DNA of 64,000 nt, taken from NCBI GenBank assembly GCA_034401135.1, contig JAWZSP010000006.1, positions 2,046,001 through 2,110,000 on the forward strand. The letters run 5' to 3'. The DNA comes from Volutella citrinella. Its lineage: Eukaryota; Ascomycota; Sordariomycetes; Hypocreales; Nectriaceae. The notes beneath the pieces are model-generated. The model made no database searches. It worked only from the letters and a program-made list of their open reading frames with translations, and was not told the origin of the DNA. The translations under genes and the position numbers were made by a program. Shown piece by piece: positions 1 to 12,137 of this stretch (position 1 is its first letter; each line of letters starts with the position of its first letter).

Positions 1-566
1 GGAGCACGCCGCCGGCTCCTCTGGTGAGTGGAACGACCCGAACCGGATCAATTAGGAAGCATTGAGACGGCCTACTAACTGCCAGCAGAGCTCTGGCGCA
101 AGATCTCCATCTAGTATGTCGTCACCCAGCCCGTGAGCGAATTTCGAATCGACTCCGAACCCGAATTGACTCGAAACGACGTCGTCCCACGAGGGAGATT
201 TGTTTGTGTGTGTGGATGCTAACCATGACCCAGCGCCGTCGTTCCCGCCATTGCTCTCGCCAGTGCCAACGCCTACTACCTCTGGAACGAGCACTGGGAC
301 CACTGGAGCCACATGCCCCCTCTGGAGGAGCGTGCCGAGTACCCCTACCAGAACATCCGCTCCAAGAACTTCCCCTGGGGTGATGGTGACAAGGTACGTT
401 GGAATGCCGTAATGACTCAATTGCAATTGCTGACTCTTTCTAGACTGCCTTGTAAGTTTACGACAGAACCAGCACGGCCTCAACGGCCTCGCCATGTGAA
501 TTAATGCTAACCCCCAGCAGCTGGAACAGCTCTGTCAACTACCACAAGAAGGACAAGGTCGCCTAA
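1..566 (+). CDS. cytochrome c oxidase subunit 6A (COX13-type), 5' end outside window
   Basis: This is the C-terminal two thirds of subunit VIa of mitochondrial complex IV, a small inner-membrane protein that modulates the oxidase. Exons read as 1-23, 89-113, 234-393, 444-451 and 521-566, with GT/AG introns between. The spliced product carries family signatures in order: EHAAGSSELWRKISIY, a membrane segment ending ANAYYLWNEHWDHW, the strongly conserved block EYPYQNIRSKNFPWGDGDK, and the tail FWNSSVNYHKKDK. The 8-nt exon at 444-451 is very small but is needed to join DGDK to TAFWNSS in frame. The start codon and transit peptide lie left of the window. The family identity is confident; the micro-exon is inferred from conservation. 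Confidence 0.88.
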
Positions 567-1594
567 ATTTAGAGCCCTAGACTCAGTCTGGCGACAGACA
601 CTTGATGGACACCTCCAACTGGAGACACACTGTACATGTTTCCTAGACTCGAATTGACTTTTGCTATAACGATGCCTGCTTCATTTCGTGAGTAGAATAG
701 TGCGCGTGCTCGATGAGGCTTTTCCCCAGCCATTGAGGCCGAATTGGCTCACGGGAAGCTGTGTAATGCGTGCCACGAGTGTTGAAGCCTAACTATGCAT
801 GTTTTTCCTGACCGCAGAAGCCATTGCCAGCACTTGTCGGCTTGAGCAGCTCGAATGGAAGCTCGCGATGACCCGAGCTGGTGATTGTGTCATGCCACTC
901 CTCCCCGCCGGAGACGGGCGCCCGGGAAAAAACCGGCACGGCCAAGGCCCCGCTTTTCTACAAATCACCCAGGACATCTGACCCTCTGAGCCCTGCTGTA
1001 AATTTAGTGGGCGTCTCGCTAATTACAGGCGGGGCGTCCATGATACAGGGCCGGGGCACCATTGCTTGTACTGCCTCATCGGGGATTCACCATAGGAGCA
1101 ATTCGAGCCCCATTTGATCCTTCCCATAGCCATAGATTGAATAATGTTTTTTGTTTTCAGACCTCAATAATCCGACCTAACAGCCATTAGATTAGGAGTA
1201 GGGAGCTCAGGATATTAGATTAGTTGTGTACGACTTCGTTCTAAGAGCTGCTTCAACGTCGTGGTGGTCAAGCAAGAGTGCCGAGGAAAATCCGAGCATC
1301 CCACTCTGGCTGGAGGTGCTCAACGCGCCAGGCGCGACGAGCCAGACAATACACAACCAGTCAACCACCAAGCCTGTATAACCCACGCCATCGGTTCATA
1401 AAATCCACGAAATTCTGAGCCAGCCAAATCCACTGCATACTCACTGTTGACGGAAAGCAGTGTCGAGCCAGCACCATGCTAGATGTTCTCAGCTGAGGCA
1501 TCCGACTGTTGAGCATCACCAAACTTACAGGGATTGAGGTTGAGTCCCATCGTGATCGAGCCAAGTTGTCGGTGCTCACTCATGGCCGGTCATC
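567..1594. other. intergenic: COX6A 3' flank and APC5 5' flank
   Basis: No convincing gene is visible here. Short overlapping frames on both strands (around 789-1117 and 1361-1579) have no recognisable motif and look like chance. The stretch must hold the COX6A 3'UTR and the promoter and leader of the APC5 gene. Confidence 0.5.
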
Positions 1595-4003
1595 ATGGCG
1601 AGATATCTCAACCCGGCCAAGATTGGCCTCTTGGTTCTGATCGATCTCTATGTCGAGGGCACCGTACCCAGTGATGCCATCTTGCCCGTCCTGAGCTTCA
1701 TCACCTCCCACCTCATGGACAATGGCACATCCAACACATCAGAGGACCAAACTGCGCGCTGGGGTCGCGCAGAGCGTACTGTCGGCCTAGTCATCGCCAT
1801 CAAAGACTTTGAGAGGCTTCTCGGCAGCTACCCCTTCCTGATGGGCATGCCCGGCCGGAAACTGTGGGACCAGTTCCTCACCAAGCTGTGGGACATTAAC
1901 TCTCTCGACGCCTTGCACGAGTTCTTTGAGAACCTCTCTACGATGCTATGTCCCACCAAGGAGGAGCGCCGCCGTCTGGCCGAGCTCGGAGAGCCAGAGC
2001 CCGAGAACGAGGGCGTTAAGCTGGCGCTCAACTCGCCCTTTGGCACCTTTATCCGCAGGAGCCGAATCGAGTACCAGCGGCTGCGGTTCCACGACTGCGC
2101 CGAGCTGTGGAAGAATTTCGTGCGGTACCGGCAGCCCACGATAGACTACATGAAGCGCAAGATCCCCAACTTTGGGCGCCTGAGCTTCGACAACGTCTTG
2201 CTCAACGGCGATGAGGAGGGCTGGGACCAGCCGAGTGTCACGGAGCTCGCGTCGGTGGTGTACGGCGACATGCTCACGGGCGACGAGAGCAGCGGGTTTC
2301 CCGTCAGCACCGACGACATTGAGAGTCTGCTGGAGTTTCAGATTGAGCAGATGCAGAGTAGGTCAACTCCATGAGATGACGGAGACGACGGGCTAACATC
2401 CGCAGAATACGGAAACAGAATCCCCCTCGAGATTCGCCACCAGTTCCAGGACCTCCTACATGATAGCTACCTGGTTCCCAGTCTCACACACTACCTCAGC
2501 TTCCTCGACTCGTGGAGATCTGGCGACTACCCCACAGCCTTTGACTGCCTCCACCGGTACTTTGACTACACGATGCAGAACAGAGACCGGCTGTTCTACC
2601 AGTACGCCCTGATGAACCTGGCTGTGCTTCAGGCCGACTTTGGCTGCCATAAGGAGGCGGTCTCCGCCATGCTTGAGACGGTGTCGACGGCGCGCGAGAA
2701 TAGGGACATGACGTGCCTCAACTTTGCCCTCAACTGGCTGTTCCACTTCGGCCGGGCTCACCCCGACTTGGTGCGAGACCTGGAATCTAACAGCATGCTT
2801 GGAACGGGCAAGGAGAGTCTTGCTTTCCTCCGTGTCAAGGCCAAGGAGACGGGCATGTGGACGCTGTGGAGCTCTGTCCTTCTCAGCGAGGCCAAGCTCG
2901 GTCTCGTCAATGGCGACAGTGTTGCGACAGCCTTCGAATTCATCGTTCGCAGCTCGCAGGTCATCATTGAGAGGAATATGAAGAACATGTTTGGGTCGCA
3001 GCTTTCGCTATCGGCGGCACTCTGGGACAGACTCGGACTGGCCAGCCTCTCCACCATGACGTGTGACGTTTTCCTCACCTGCCACGCTCGCCACGCTATC
3101 TTCGACGACGAGCTGAAGCTCAACTGCCGGCTCGCGCTCGGCCTCGCAGTACGTGGGAAGTACGACGACGCCCTGCGGAAGTTGGAGGCGCTGGACGAAA
3201 ACTCGCTGCGATCTTGGAAGCCCAGCCAGTACTGGCACAAGTATCGAGGAATCGTCAAGCTCATCCGAGACCTCCACCATAATAACCTAGAAGGGGCAGA
3301 GCAGCTGCTCTCGCAGATCTTGCAATCCAAGATGGACGACCTAGAACCGGATATGGCCTTTCTGGTCGACACCCTCCACATCGATTTCATGACACGCCGT
3401 GGCGACCTCGAAGGAGCGTTTGCCAAGGTCGACGCCATGCTGAGCAAGCTGCATGATGAGAAGAAGGACATTACGCTGCGGGTGAGGCTGCTCCTCCTCA
3501 AGGCCTCGCTCCTCGACAAATGCGGACGGCCTCAACGCGGGTTCAGCATCGCAATACGGGCTGTCAGCATCTCATGGGGTGCTCGACTGATCGTCTGTCT
3601 CTGGCAGGCCATTGGGACCCTCTCCAACATTCTCGTCTCACTAGGGGAGTTTGAAGCTGCTTCCCAACTACTTGTTGCCGTCATCCCCCGCTCCCTCGAG
3701 TGCGAATCCGGCGCCACGACGGCCCAGCTGTACTCGCACCTGGCAGACGCCAACATGGGCCTCGCGGGACAGAACGAGCCCAAGTCGCCAAAGCGGATGG
3801 AATACCTGACAAAGGCGGCGTGGGCGGTGCAGAAGTCGTTTGACCACTACTCGGCCATCGAGGACATTCGGCAGCAGTGCCAGATGATGGCGAAGAAGGC
3901 CATGATTATGAAGCTGTCGGGCGATATGGTGCTGGCGGCGGACTACGCTGCGGCCTATGTGGCCTTGCAGGAGAGTGCCGAAGCGCTCAGCATCCGAGCA
4001 TGA
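1595..4003 (+). CDS. anaphase-promoting complex subunit 5 (APC5)
   Basis: This encodes the TPR-rich scaffold subunit of the APC/C ubiquitin ligase, which targets mitotic cyclins and securin in the nucleus. There are two exons, 1595-2357 and 2406-4003, joined by a 48-nt intron, giving 786 aa. The N-terminus MARYLNPAKIGLLVLIDLY is the conserved Apc5 start, with the GRKLWDQFLTKLW region after it. The middle, from the splice site through LDSWRSGDYPTAFDCLHRYFD and YALMNLAVLQADFG, is the Apc5 TPR-like domain, and the rest is all-helical repeat. The ATG at 1595 is chosen because an ATG 15 nt upstream is in another frame. The gene is intact and ordinary, with confident family assignment. Confidence 0.9.
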
Positions 4004-4210
4004 TTACGATGGACGAACTTATTCATAGCGTGGGAGAGACTAGACCGACAGGCCAGCATGGACGGGCTGATGAGAAAACGTAGCCGTCTTTGAGCAATGT
4101 CAAATTATAATATACATGGTCCTATGTGAGAACATCTACTAGTGATCATACAGGCCAAAGCCATCCTGTCCGTGTCCATTTTAATGACTGCCGGGATCAT
4201 AACAATACGC

Positions 4211-5028
4211 CTACCAGCGCACCTTTTCGCCCTTGCGGTTCAGCAGCTGGCTCTCGTCGGAGCCCTCGGCGACCTCCCCTTCGCTCGCGTCATTCGTCGC
4301 CCACACACGCTCGATGCACAGCTCAAACGGCCCCTCGACGCGGTCCGTCAGACCGATACCCAGCGTCGTGACCTTTTGGCGCAGCATCTCCGTCTGCGGC
4401 TCGACGACGAATCCGTGGTTCGTGCGCACAAAGTCGTTCCAGCGGATCAGCACCGTCTCCCACTCGCCGGGCCGCCGCGCAAAGATGCGGTGCTGGTGCA
4501 GGTCCGACGGCTCGACGCTCTCCGTCTGCAGGTTGACGAGGTACGCGCGGCCGTCCGACTTTACGCGCAGCGCGATGTACTGCCACGGGTCAATGTCCCA
4601 GAAGGACCGGCCGAAGAGCGTGGCCTGCTGGTCGGGGGTGCGGAAGGCCGCGAAGCCGGTGCGCTGGATGTTGGGGCGGTCCTGCGGGAGGCGGGTCGAG
4701 ATGGAGCCGTGGAAGCGGGCGAAGGAGGCAGGCGATGTCGAGGAGGGTTCTGGGGAGGTGGAGAGCTCGAGGTTACTCGAGGAGAAGCCGCCGATGGACT
4801 TGTCGCCCATGACGATGCAGCTGTCGAGGGCCTCGGCGGATGTGAAGTCGTACAGAGGTTTGGGCCCGCGGGCGCCCTTGATGGGCTCAAAGGTCGCGGC
4901 TAGGGGGTATTAGCGAGCGGTAAAGCCGCAATTGGTACGGGGCGCATACCGATCTTGGAGCGCCTCATCAGCTCGTCCATGCTGCGGCCAAGGATGCCCC
5001 TGGAGAGCAGCGTCGGTGAGGGCCGCAT
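4211..5028 (-). CDS. complex I intermediate-associated protein 30 (CIA30/NDUFAF1-type)
   Basis: This is a mitochondrial assembly factor that binds an early membrane-arm intermediate of NADH:ubiquinone oxidoreductase. The exons on the minus strand are 5028-4950 and 4899-4211, separated by a 50-nt intron, giving 255 aa. The N-terminus MRPSPTLLSRGILGRSMDEL is basic and resembles a transit peptide. The CIA30 domain follows, with DFTSAEALDSCIVMGDKSIGG, then the beta-sandwich strands GFAAFRTPDQ, YIALRVKSDGR, YLVNLQTESVEPSDLHQHR, WETVLIRWNDFVRTNHGFV and LGIGLTDRVEGPFELCIERV. The start at 5028 is preferred because the splice joins it in frame to the domain. It converges with APC5, with about 200 bp between the stops. 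Confidence 0.88.
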
Positions 5029-6040
5029 GATGGATGATGTTTTCGGGGGTCGACGGGGACGATTGTTGTTGTATGGAGGATATGAAGAGCCCGGCTGGCT
5101 CACCGGGCGACGAGTATCATGGGCCTCTGCGCTTCGGAAGACGGTTCGGGGCTGGCCGGGCGCCGTTCGTCGGTGCAAGTGTCGATTGATGGTTGATCTG
5201 CTTGGATGTGAAGCTACAAATCTGACGCTGGCGATGCGCCCCACCACAGCCCACCCGACCCGAACTCTGCTACCCTAGACTTTGAAAAATCCATGCAAAA
5301 TCATGGGACATAGGATTCTGAGAGAGATTTCCTCCTTATTTCAGCCTTTCAATGATGGCCATATTAAATAGGTGATAATTTACGGAGGATTTGGGTTGCA
5401 TCGTGTTTGCCTTGTTGTAATCGTCATCTGGAGCGACAGCTTGGGTGGGGGCTGGCTACGTGAATGAATCACGATGATACCCTCCAAGAGTCTCAAACTG
5501 GGAAGCATAGGTCCAAGTCCCGGACATTACCCAAACAAGCCAATGTACTACACATTTTCGGCATTTAGGACTCCCATCGCCGAGTGGACTCCTCGTGCAT
5601 GAGCAAACCCCGCACCTTGATCCACAGAAGTACTATGCAGCGGCAACATATCTTCATTCTTCACTCATCTGCCCGACTGATTCAGATATGGGCATCATCA
5701 CATTGGTCTGGCAAGAGTAGCAATGGTAAGAATGGTCATCAAGTCTCAAAAGTCATCATTATCCTACAAAGAAAAAAAAGAAGCTGGGCGTCAGTCGGCA
5801 GCATTATCTGCGACGCCCTGCATTTTGTCTCACCAGGCTTCACCAACCACGAAGCCGCATAATCCTGCATCCGCTTTGGGAAAGCCGCCGGAGGAGGCTG
5901 ACTGAAAAGTACCACCGGCAATTGCTGAGTTCATTCATTACATGTCCTGTTTGACCAACCATAGGAAAACATCCTGTTTCATAACACACATGGCCTCGTG
6001 ACACGACAGTTGACCGGCCTGTCTGATTGCAAGGACACGA
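5029..6040. other. intergenic: CIA30 promoter side and 3' flank of the next gene
   Basis: There is no supported gene. Only short frames lacking motifs are present, and the stretch is moderately AT-rich near 5330-5400. It should contain the CIA30 promoter and the 3' end of the minus-strand gene at 6041. Confidence 0.45.
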
Positions 6041-6955
6041 CTAGTAGCGGTCCGTCCTCTTCTTCTTGCTGACGCCATCGACGAGCGTGTACTCATCGTC
6101 GTCGTCGTCATTGCTGCCCGACAGCGAGTCATCATCCGAGGCGTCGTTGTTGTTGCCAGCCTCGGACGGGGAGTCATCGCTCACCCAACCCGCGGGCGGC
6201 GACGCCGACCTGACAGCCGGACGACGTGCGTGCCTGCGGGAAATGTAGTTCTGCACTACGGCCCTCGGCGGCGGCGGGCTTGGGTAGTAGGCGGGGATCC
6301 CCGGAAGGCCGGAAGCAGGAATGCCGTAGCTGTTCAGCGGGTTAACGGGCGTAGCAGAGTAGATGGGGTAGAGCTGGGTGAGGACTCGTCCCGGGTTCAG
6401 GTGCACGTCCGGGGCGGGATAGTAGTCTCTGTTGACGCAGAGACGGGCGACGAGCAGCGTGGCGCGGAGGCGGTCAACCCTTTCCAAGCTGTGCAGCGAG
6501 AAATGGGTTGCGGGCAGGGCGGCATAGCAGGCGAGGATGGTGGTCAAGGCAATGTCCTCGACGGGGTCGTTGTTGTGATACTCGCAGAGGGCCAGGCCGG
6601 GCTGGGTGCTGAGGATGTGACGGAGGCGAGCCTTGATCTGGCACAGGCCGGTTGCCTCGAGGCGCGTGGTGATGTGGTTGGCCTGCTCCAGCTTCAAGAG
6701 CCAGAAGTGGCAGGCGTCCACGGGACCGACGCACTCAACAATGCGAGCAGCATCATCGACGTACTTGTCGTACTGGTACTGACGCTGGTAGGCAGCATAC
6801 GTCTTGAACATGACGTTCCAGAGCTCGTCGCTGGCCGTTGCGAGAGTGCCAGCAGACAGGGTGGTCTGCCCAGACGACTGCTTCTGCGGAATGGGAGACG
6901 ACTGCTGCTGCGGCTGGGTCGAGCTGCCACCAGCGTTCATCTTGAAAGGCATCAT
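6041..6955 (-). CDS. hypothetical protein, Pro/Tyr-rich with acidic C-terminus
   Basis: This is a single open frame of about 304 aa if it starts at MMPFKMNAGG; a longer frame begins at 6994. I do not recognise a named family. A Gln/Ser-rich N-terminus (residues 5-35) precedes a predicted helical domain of roughly 170 residues (SDELWNVMFKTYAAYQRQYQ, then VDACHFWLLKLEQANHI and TILACYAALPATHFSLHSLE). After it come a PSPPPP segment, a basic patch (YISRRHARRP) and a Ser/Asp-rich acidic tail ending in KKKRTDRY, which could act as a nuclear signal. No signal peptide or membrane segment is seen. Codon use and the long clean frame support a real gene; function is unknown. Confidence 0.7.
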   Translation of the reverse strand: MMPFKMNAGGSSTQPQQQSSPIPQKQSSGQTTLSAGTLATASDELWNVMFKTYAAYQRQYQYDKYVDDAARIVECVGPVDACHFWLLKLEQANHITTRLEATGLCQIKARLRHILSTQPGLALCEYHNNDPVEDIALTTILACYAALPATHFSLHSLERVDRLRATLLVARLCVNRDYYPAPDVHLNPGRVLTQLYPIYSATPVNPLNSYGIPASGLPGIPAYYPSPPPPRAVVQNYISRRHARRPAVRSASPPAGWVSDDSPSEAGNNNDASDDDSLSGSNDDDDDEYTLVDGVSKKKRTDRY

Positions 6956-8177
6956 GGTGGTGTAAGTGAAGGGGAGTGAAGCGAAGCGAAGCAATGATGA
7001 AATAAAAAGACAGACGGATCACTGGGGGACAGGGTAAATGGGTGAGGAAATGAAGAGCAGTTAAGAAGAGAAGTTGAGAGAGCACCGTGAAGAGAGCAGA
7101 AGGAGCAGAGTGCGGACTGACTGACTGGGAGCAGAGCAGGATGGTGGTCAGTCAGCCCGGGAGACAATTCGGCTGTCGCATATAACACAACACAGAAAGT
7201 CGATGGATGGTGGCAGCAACCACCACGACTTGACGGCCAACACGATGCATCATACCCACCCAACAGGCTGCAATGGCCGCAATGGCTGCAACAGAGGCTG
7301 CCAGAGGCCTACCAGAGGCCCGCTAGAAGGGGGGGTGGACGGCCACTATGCAAACGGGATTGGTCTCTACGACTGAAGCATCACCCGATAAGACGACCTT
7401 GGTGAGGCAGACTTGCGTAAATGTGCAAGTCGACGGCCAATGGCCATAGTGAGGCAACCGATGGCTGAAGAATGCGACCCATCAGAGCAACTGGGCCGAC
7501 CGTCCTACCTGTGGCCTGCCAGACACTGGCCTGGCCCCCCGCGGATGCCAACATGTCCAGGCAGCGAGGCGGCTCTTCCGTTGGTAGCACTGCCGTCTCC
7601 AGTTGGTGTGCGCGTGCGAGAATTGAGGAAGAGGGTGTCACTGTTGGTGACAGTGGCTTCACCGGTGCATCGTCACCCAGCAGCAGTCGCTCGACATGGC
7701 TTCCCGATCCTGCCCCGATAGGCCGTGGCAGATCAGGCTGGCGATTGATAGGCAAAGGCAGCTGCATGCCGCACCACAGAGTGAGTGCATTACTGTGCCT
7801 AGGGTTTTCGGGCTTGGTCTCGGCTGCAGTGGTGTGGTGCAGTGTCCAATTAGTGCACCGTCACAAATGCCGCCTCCATCCGACGGCCTTGGCCCGCCCG
7901 CTGGCCGTTCGGCTTTGGCTCTGGCTCTGGCTTGGGCTGCCGTTGATTCTCGCTTACCTAACGTTGCTTCCCCACGAGTGTACGTACCGGCAGCCCACCA
8001 ACATCGGCCCATGCCGAATCACGTGCGCGCGTGGCCGATCCCAGAAACACCAAGAAATTCTTCGCCCGCGCTCACACGATCCCGCCCCGAACCCCCAAGC
8101 TTCGAGGCCAAGCAATGCCCCTGCTTCGCCGGTGAACCACGCCCTCTCGGTGCATTGGCCATATCTCCGCCGCTCCA
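6956..8177. other. divergent promoter region between the hypothetical gene and the Tim44-like gene
   Basis: No supported gene is present. It separates two divergently transcribed genes and must contain both promoters. The long plus-strand frame at 7472-8356 runs into the start of the Tim44-like gene in another frame and is low-complexity Pro/Arg/Ala, so it is treated as chance. Confidence 0.5.
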
Positions 8178-9230
8178 ATGCTTCCCCCGTCAACCATGCG
8201 CCCGGCCGCCGCCGCCGTGGCTCCCCTGATGCGCTCCCGCGCCGCCGCCGTCCCTCCGGCCGCCCTCCGACGAGCCCTGCTCGGCGCCGCCAGCGTCCAA
8301 TGCCCCCGGTTCTACTCCGCGTTCCCCTCCAAGGGGCGCATGCTCCGCGAGATTGAGAAGACGGCCCGACAGAGCGCAAAGAAGACCGACACCGAGACCA
8401 TGAGCAAGATCCAGAAGAAGGCCAACAACGAGTACTTCAAGTCGGGCGGTGGTCCTCTGTTCCCTGGTACGGCCAATTCGGGTCCATTGCACCGTCTAGA
8501 GCATCTCTGACCATGATTCTACCGTTTAGGCACATTCGTCTCTCTCCCCCTCTCCAGCTACCCTCGCAACCCCGGCGACTTTGCCCGCTATGCCTACTAC
8601 CGGCTCTTCCAATGGGGCATTGAGTTCCTCTCCCTCCTCAACATCAAGCTCAAGTCCATGCCCAACTGGACGACGCGACCCCAGTGGAAGATTGGCCGCG
8701 GCAAGATCGCCCCCACTGCCAAGATCATGTACACGGACATGCTCATTGCATTCGCTCAAGGCGACAAGGCCGCCATCAACAACCTCTGCCTCGGCGCCTT
8801 TGCCCAGAAGCTCTCGGCCGCCATTGACCGTCGCAACACCAGTGAGCTTCTCTCTTTCGAGCTCGTCCGATACAACAGCCCCCTCTTCTATCCCCGCGTC
8901 GTCGCCCACCAGGTCCACAACGTCAACCCCTACGACAAGGAGATGGCCACTGAGCAAGCCGTCGTGGCCATCAGCTCAAGGCAACGTGCCTCGAGGCATG
9001 ATGCCCGGACCGGCATCATCATTCCTGGCACCACAAAGGTCCAAGACCGTGTCGAGTACGTGGTGCTCTCACGGGAGGTCAGCGAGGTGACTTTCAAGTC
9101 GGGTCCTTGGCGCATCTGGGGCACCGTGCCCGCCACTACGCTCAAGGCGTACCAGGAGGAGCAAGACTGGATTAAGAAGGAGCAGGCCCAGCGTGCCGGC
9201 TATGTGGCTCCCTCTGAGAAGAAGGAGTAA
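8178..9230 (+). CDS. mitochondrial Tim44-like domain protein (mL45/Mba1-like)
   Basis: Exons 8178-8466 and 8530-9230 give 329 aa. The N-terminus is Arg/Ala-rich without acids for about 45 residues, like a mitochondrial presequence, ending near CPRFYSAFPSKGRM. A short helix follows, and then a Tim44-like/mL45 domain: WGIEFLSLLNIKLKSMPNW, MYTDMLIAFAQGDKAAINNL, NSPLFYPRVVAHQVHNVNPY, VQDRVEYVVLSREV and GPWRIWGTVPATTLKAYQEE. Proteins of this fold sit at the matrix side of the inner membrane and help the mitoribosome deliver proteins to the membrane. A second in-frame ATG lies at 8196. The family is fairly clear; whether it is a ribosomal subunit or a membrane receptor cannot be decided here. Confidence 0.82.
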
Positions 9231-9596
9231 TGTGACACCAAATAGGGGGCATTTTGGAATAGGGACACCTTGGGGTGTTGTGTTGGATCATGCAGCAAGC
9301 GTGAGACCACTGTGTAAAAGAAGGAGTGTATATTGTACCAAGATTACATGTGTACTATAGAATGCTAGCATGGAGACCGGCGAAAACGGACACGAGTACA
9401 GAGTACTTCTCCAATTCAAATTTATAGGCATTGCCTGTTCCCAGACAGGGCCGACATCACCAGAGAGTGTTGGCGAGACGGCCGCGCCTAAGTCTAAGCC
9501 AACCGTGAACTGCAGTTCCTGTCTATTCTCTACTGCTCACTGCTGACCAGGCGGGACACCGAAGGCGAGGCGACGCTCGCGCCACGCTCGCGCCGC
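9231..9596. other. short convergent intergenic stretch
   Basis: No gene is seen between the two converging stop codons. It presumably holds the 3'UTRs of the Tim44-like and symporter genes. Confidence 0.5.
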
Positions 9597-12137
9597 TCAG
9601 AAGAACTTTCCAGTCTTGTGAGAGACGAGGTGCTCGGAGTCGTAACCAACCTCGGAGGCGCTGTCCCGCTCGATGGGACGGTCCAACGCATCAAAGCGGG
9701 TGCCGCGGACCTTGGCCATGACGAACTGCGCAGTGAGGCGCACGGCCAGGGCACCGAATCCCCAGAGAAGGCCGCCAACGGGGGCAGCCACAAAGGCACC
9801 AAAGACGCTCCAGTCCTGCGCATAGAGACCCTCCTGAACAAGCAGGAGCTGGGCACCACGATACGCGTCGCCGTAGTAGATTGTGCCGAAGATCCAGATG
9901 GTGAAGATGCCACCGAGACCGCCAACGACGACCTCGAAGCCGCGCCAGAAGTAGAACTGGGGGATGAGGCCAAGGACGAGGACGGGAATGGTGGCGGCGG
10001 AGACGAGATCGGTGATGAGGTAGATCTGCAGGATGGAGGGCGCCTTGAGGGCGAGGACGACGACGGGGATGATGACGAGGACGACCAGGCCGCGGACGTA
10101 CCAGATGTTGAGCTTGTTGCGGAACAGGTCGTTGGAGGCGGACGAGACCATGGCCGACTGCAGGCTGTCAAAGGCGGCGCAGCTAAGCGTGACGACCATG
10201 ACAAGAACGATGCCAACCACCCAGTTGGGCAGCGTCTGGAGCAGGGCGAAGAAGGCGGTGGAGCCCGAGGTGGTAATTTCGTCAATGGGCAGGGCGCCAG
10301 ACCAGACAGCGAGGAAGCCCGTGGCGCCGACGAGCGTCAGGATGCACAGGATGATGGCGGTAGCAATGCTGGTGCCAAGGCGCAGGTCCTTGTCCGACTT
10401 GGCGGCAAAAGTGCGCAGCCAGAAGTGGGCGAGGAAGAAGTCGTTGGTCAGAATGGCCACGGGCAGGATGTAGAGTAGCTGCCAGCCCAGCAGCGACGGC
10501 TTGGTGAGGCCCGATTCGCCAATGAGGTCCTGCTGGATGTCCGTCTTGGCGCCGATGGTGCAGGTTGCGATGACGACGAGGCCAATGACCATGCCGCCCT
10601 GAATGATATCCGTGAAGAAGGAGACACGGAAGCCGCCGATGGCTGGAAATGTTAGCTGAGTCCCCGTGTCTTGCGTCTCTCATACTCACAGGTGTAGATG
10701 GTGGTGATAGCGACTTCAACGATGACAACGGGCAGTCCGTCGAGGCCCGTCAGGAGCGTGACGACCTGGCCGACAGCGGAAAGCTCCGAGACCATGTAGA
10801 GGAACAGCGTGACGAGAGACATGAAGCTGAGGAACAGCATGGCAGCCACACCGTAGCGCTGCTTGGTCCACTCAGTCAGGACGAAGCCCTCGGGGCACTT
10901 CTCGCGGATGATGGGGCCGAGGTAGCCAAAGATGAGCATGGGCAGCGCCGACGCCAGGGCGTAGATGACTACGCCCTGGACGCCTGTGATGGTGCCAAGC
11001 TCGGGGTAGGCGAACAGGATACCCGATCCGAGTGCTGCGATAGTCAGTTTGGTCAAGGTTCCATCGTGAGGGGGAGTCCCAAGGATCAGCAAGGGCACAA
11101 GAGGGGGATTCGGAGCGGCAACACTTTTCCCACGCAAGCATTAACTTGATCGAGTATCACGGTACAATCTCAGCCTTGTTTCCACACGCGCGGCGTCTCC
11201 TGAGGTTCTGCTTCGTCTGGAGACTTGGTCTCACATTCGAAGCATCCCCGGGTTGGAGACCGTGCGTGCGTCAACTCAGCGCCCGTAGTGAGCCGCATCC
11301 TTCCCCCGCCTTGCGAGATGCCTCGCCTCCTGTCGCAAAGTGAGTATTCCACGCCTGCAACCAGCACTGGATGTGTTGGGCACGGCATGGGTCAGTAGCA
11401 ACGGAGGGAGGGACCTCGCGAAGGGGGGGAAAGGACAAAGATCTGTCAAGTACGAACCTGCTTGTTCACAGCCATGAGTGCTGGATTGAGTGGAAAAATG
11501 GCACTGCGCCAATGACTGGCCGAGTCCAGCTCGTTCATAGAGCCAGCTCGGTCAGATCACGGTCGCACTGCCTGTCGTGGATTGATGCTACCGCTCCAGG
11601 ACAAAGTGTCAAACGGGAGCTGGTGCGTTACTGACCGGAGGCGATGAAGTTCATAGCCAGTGGGAATGCTGAGATAAGTTAGCGTAGTCCAGAGGCGAGG
11701 CGAAGCGAGAGCGCAAGAAGTCGTTCCATCGCGGGATGAAGCTGTGAATCATTGCCACTTGCGACGACTGGAAAGGACAAGTCAAGCACAAAGGCTAGAT
11801 GGAGCACGCTGAAGGTAAAGAAGAGGTTCTGACCCGTCTGAGATCGGTTACCAGCAAGGAAATCAGCCTTGGACTGGTTTCGCATCCTCCATGCAACGGC
11901 GGTTCCCATGAGCCTGTCAATCACCCCCACGGTCAGCCACCAAGTTCATGACACTTGCATGTGCGCATCCCAGCTGCCACACCCATCGAGAAGCGGGGGA
12001 TCAAGACAGCAACAATCCCCCAAATCTCAACAAGACCGAGGGCCAGGGCAGAGCAGACGCAGAAGAGGCACGAACAGAAATGCGCCATAGGAGACGTAGA
12101 TGATGGCGTTGGACGCCGCGAACGATGGCATGCCCAT
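9597..12137 (-). CDS. sodium/solute symporter, urea-transporter-like (SSF family)
   Basis: This plasma-membrane transporter of the SSF family (DUR3-like) has many helices and likely imports urea or a small polar solute. The secure exons are 11913-11834, 11668-11636, 11034-10690 and 10642-9597. They give ADFLAGNRSQTAFPLAMNF, IASALGSGILFAYPELG, FLYMVSELSAVGQVVTLLTG, SIGGFRVSFFTDIIQGGMVI and TLSCAAFDSLQSAMVSSASN, all typical of the family. Two 5' exons, 12137-12072 and 12025-11955, join in phase and complete helix 1, but they are tentative because their donors (GTGCCT, GTGTCA) are weak. The total is then 546 aa. The 601-nt intron at 11635-11035 is unusually long for this window. Substrate is not proven by sequence. 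Confidence 0.83.

Noticed and set aside
4142..4903. Long plus-strand frames opposite the CIA30 gene
   Set aside because: They mirror a well-recognised family on the minus strand and have skewed, repetitive composition.
7472..8356. 294-aa plus frame before the Tim44-like gene
   Set aside because: Low-complexity, no motif, and its 3' end overlaps the true gene in another frame.
9618..10478. Plus-strand frame of 286 aa opposite the symporter
   Set aside because: It is Asp/Glu/Gly-rich antisense to conserved membrane helices.
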